DNA of 5,599 nucleotides, taken from Clostridiales bacterium UBA5446. Its GTDB lineage: Bacteria > Bacillota > Clostridia > Oscillospirales > Oscillospiraceae. The DNA lies in NCBI GenBank assembly GCA_002427465.1, contig DIRC01000026.1, forward strand, positions 2,257 through 7,855, given 5' to 3'. The notes under the pieces are model-generated. The model was not told the DNA's origin and did no database searches. It saw nothing but the letters and a program-made list of their open reading frames with translations. A program made the translations under genes and the position numbers. Of the stretch, positions 4,604 to 5,599 are shown one piece after another (the stretch's first letter is position 1; every line of letters starts with the position of its first letter).

Positions 4604-5479
4604 ATGGATACTATCATAAGAGCCGTCACGAACGACGGGTTTGCAAAAATTTCCGCCATAAGCGCCAGGGAAATCGTTCAGCGCGCAAGAGTGATTCATA
4701 AGCTCACGCCGGTTACGACGGCGGCGCTGGGCCGCGCCCTCTGCGCAGCCTCCATGCTGGGGGAACTGATGAAGGAGGAGGACGGCGCCCTGACCCTGCG
4801 GCTGAACGGCGCAGGTCCCGCCGGCAGCGTGATCGCTGTGGCGGACAGCAGGGGCAACGTGCGTGGGTATGTTCAAAACCCCGGCGTTGATTTGCCGCTG
4901 CGTGCCGACGGCAAGCTGGATGTAGGAGGGGCGATCGGCAGAAACGGCATGCTGACGGTGAGCCGGGATCTGGGGCTCCGGGAGCCTTATGTGGGTTCCA
5001 CAGAGCTGGCGACCGGTGAGGTGGCGGAGGATTTGGCCCGTTATCTTGCGGAAAGCGAGCAGATTCCCGCGGCCTGCGGCCTTGGCGTTCTGGTTGACAC
5101 CGATACGTCCGTGAAAGCGGCTGGCGGCTTTATCGTCCAACTTATGCCCGGTGCGCCGGACGATTTTATCGGCAGGTTGGAAGAAAACATCTTTGTCATG
5201 GATCAGCTGACGACGATTTTGGACGAGGACGGACTGGATGCGGTTGTGGAGCAGGTGATGGCAGGGCTTTCCCCACGGGTTATGGCCCGGACGCCGGTGG
5301 AATACCGCTGTGCCTGCAGCAGGGAGAAAATTATGGCGGCCCTCGAAAGCTGCGGAGAGTCCGAACTCAGGGATATGGCGGATCAGGGGGAGGATATTGA
5401 AGTCAGCTGCCAGTTTTGCGAAAAGGTTTACTATTTTTCCCCGGCTGAATTAAATAAACTGAGTGAGAAAGAAAAATAG
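4604..5479 (+). CDS. hslO: Hsp33 redox-regulated chaperone
   Basis: This 291-aa cytoplasmic holdase chaperone is activated by oxidation (hypochlorite or peroxide with unfolding) and binds unfolding client proteins. The full-length family architecture is present: an N-terminal substrate-binding core (about 1-180) with VTTAALGRALCAASML, then GNVRGYVQNPGVDL and GGAIGRNGMLTVSRDLG, a linker, and a C-terminal zinc switch. The four zinc cysteines are intact: C236-x-C238 and C269-xx-C272. The 31-residue offset between the pairs equals that of E. coli Hsp33 (Cys234 to Cys265). The ATG directly follows the methyltransferase TAA (TAAATG), with AAAGAGG at 4588-4594, so the two genes are probably translationally coupled. 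No intrinsic terminator is visible after the stop; the next element is a tRNA promoter. Confidence 0.96.
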   Translation: MDTIIRAVTNDGFAKISAISAREIVQRARVIHKLTPVTTAALGRALCAASMLGELMKEEDGALTLRLNGAGPAGSVIAVADSRGNVRGYVQNPGVDLPLRADGKLDVGGAIGRNGMLTVSRDLGLREPYVGSTELATGEVAEDLARYLAESEQIPAACGLGVLVDTDTSVKAAGGFIVQLMPGAPDDFIGRLEENIFVMDQLTTILDEDGLDAVVEQVMAGLSPRVMARTPVEYRCACSREKIMAALESCGESELRDMADQGEDIEVSCQFCEKVYYFSPAELNKLSEKEK

Positions 5480-5490
5480 CGAATATCGGC

Positions 5491-5519
5491 TTGACAAGGC
5501 GGATTTGCTTTAGTATAAT
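5491..5519 (+). promoter_or_regulatory. Full-consensus promoter of tRNA-Val(TAC)
   Basis: TTGACA (5491-5496) and TATAAT (5514-5519) both match the sigma-A consensus at every position, with a 17-bp spacer. The predicted start near 5526 is about 11 nt before the tRNA. A short inverted repeat CGGCTT (5487-5492) and AAGCCG (5524-5529) brackets it, which may be chance. Confidence 0.93.
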
Positions 5520-5536
5520 AACGAAGCCGTTTACTC

Positions 5537-5599
5537 GGGAGCATAGCTCAGCTGGTTAGAGCACTTGCCTTACAAGCAAGGGGTCACTGGTTCAAGTCC
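5537..5599 (+). tRNA. tRNA-Val (anticodon TAC), 3' end cut by the window
   Basis: The first 63 nt of a cloverleaf are present: acceptor 5' strand GGGAGCA, D arm GCTC/GAGC, anticodon stem CTTGC/GCAAG with loop CTTACAA, variable loop GGGTC, then T-arm ACTGG with TTCAAGT and the first CC of the closing strand. The anticodon TAC is at 5571-5573 and reads GUA and probably GUG. The rest of the T arm, the acceptor 3' strand and any CCA lie beyond the window. Confidence 0.95.

Noticed and set aside
5487..5529. CGGCTT/AAGCCG inverted repeat as a terminator for hslO
   Set aside because: Only 6 bp per arm with a 31-nt interior that holds a full-consensus promoter, and no T-run after it.

Overview
The window looks like an ordinary chromosomal stretch of a moderately GC-rich Clostridia bacterium (Oscillospiraceae/Eubacteriales type). 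The basis is the gene families present (a YerC/YecD-type TrpR relative, a redox-switch Hsp33, an NfeD/stomatin pair), strong purine-rich Shine-Dalgarno sites, sigma-A-like promoters with 17-bp spacers in front of tRNA genes, and GC-rich genes separated by AT-rich regulatory DNA. No insertion sequence, phage gene, CRISPR array or gene remnant is visible. The lineage is an inference from family content, not a sequence match.

The layout is two outward-facing gene groups diverging from an AT-rich control region at about 3394-3572. Leftward (minus strand) run a short-form NfeD membrane protein (167 aa), a stomatin/band-7 (SPFH) protein (308 aa), a perfect 13-bp hairpin, a eukaryotic-type hexokinase (426 aa), an FlK-like hotdog acyl-CoA thioesterase (134 aa), and a complete tRNA-Val(GAC) with encoded CCA, its own promoter and a terminator hairpin at the window edge. 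Rightward (plus strand) run a YerC-type TrpR-fold regulator (99 aa), a SAM-dependent methyltransferase (244 aa) overlapping it by ATGA, Hsp33/HslO (291 aa) starting directly after the methyltransferase stop, and a tRNA-Val(TAC) with a full-consensus promoter, cut by the window end.

NfeD and stomatin-like proteins are known genomic partners that act together in membrane microdomains. Hexokinase and thioesterase form a second, tightly spaced pair behind the hairpin, so their expression probably depends on read-through or on a promoter I could not see. The three rightward protein genes are packed for translational coupling, joining a DNA-binding regulator, a small-molecule or macromolecule methyltransferase of unknown substrate, and an oxidative-stress chaperone.

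I found no clearly undescribed system. The points most worth following are a perfect CTAG-centred palindrome on the presumed nfeD promoter beside a TrpR-family gene, the eukaryotic-type hexokinase with a hairpin at its 5' end, and the FlK-like thioesterase that keeps the catalytic residues but lacks the fluoroacetyl-CoA lid phenylalanines. Three starts were moved inward from the longest possible reading frame (hexokinase to 1886, NfeD to 3393, YerC to 3573) because Shine-Dalgarno placement favours them.
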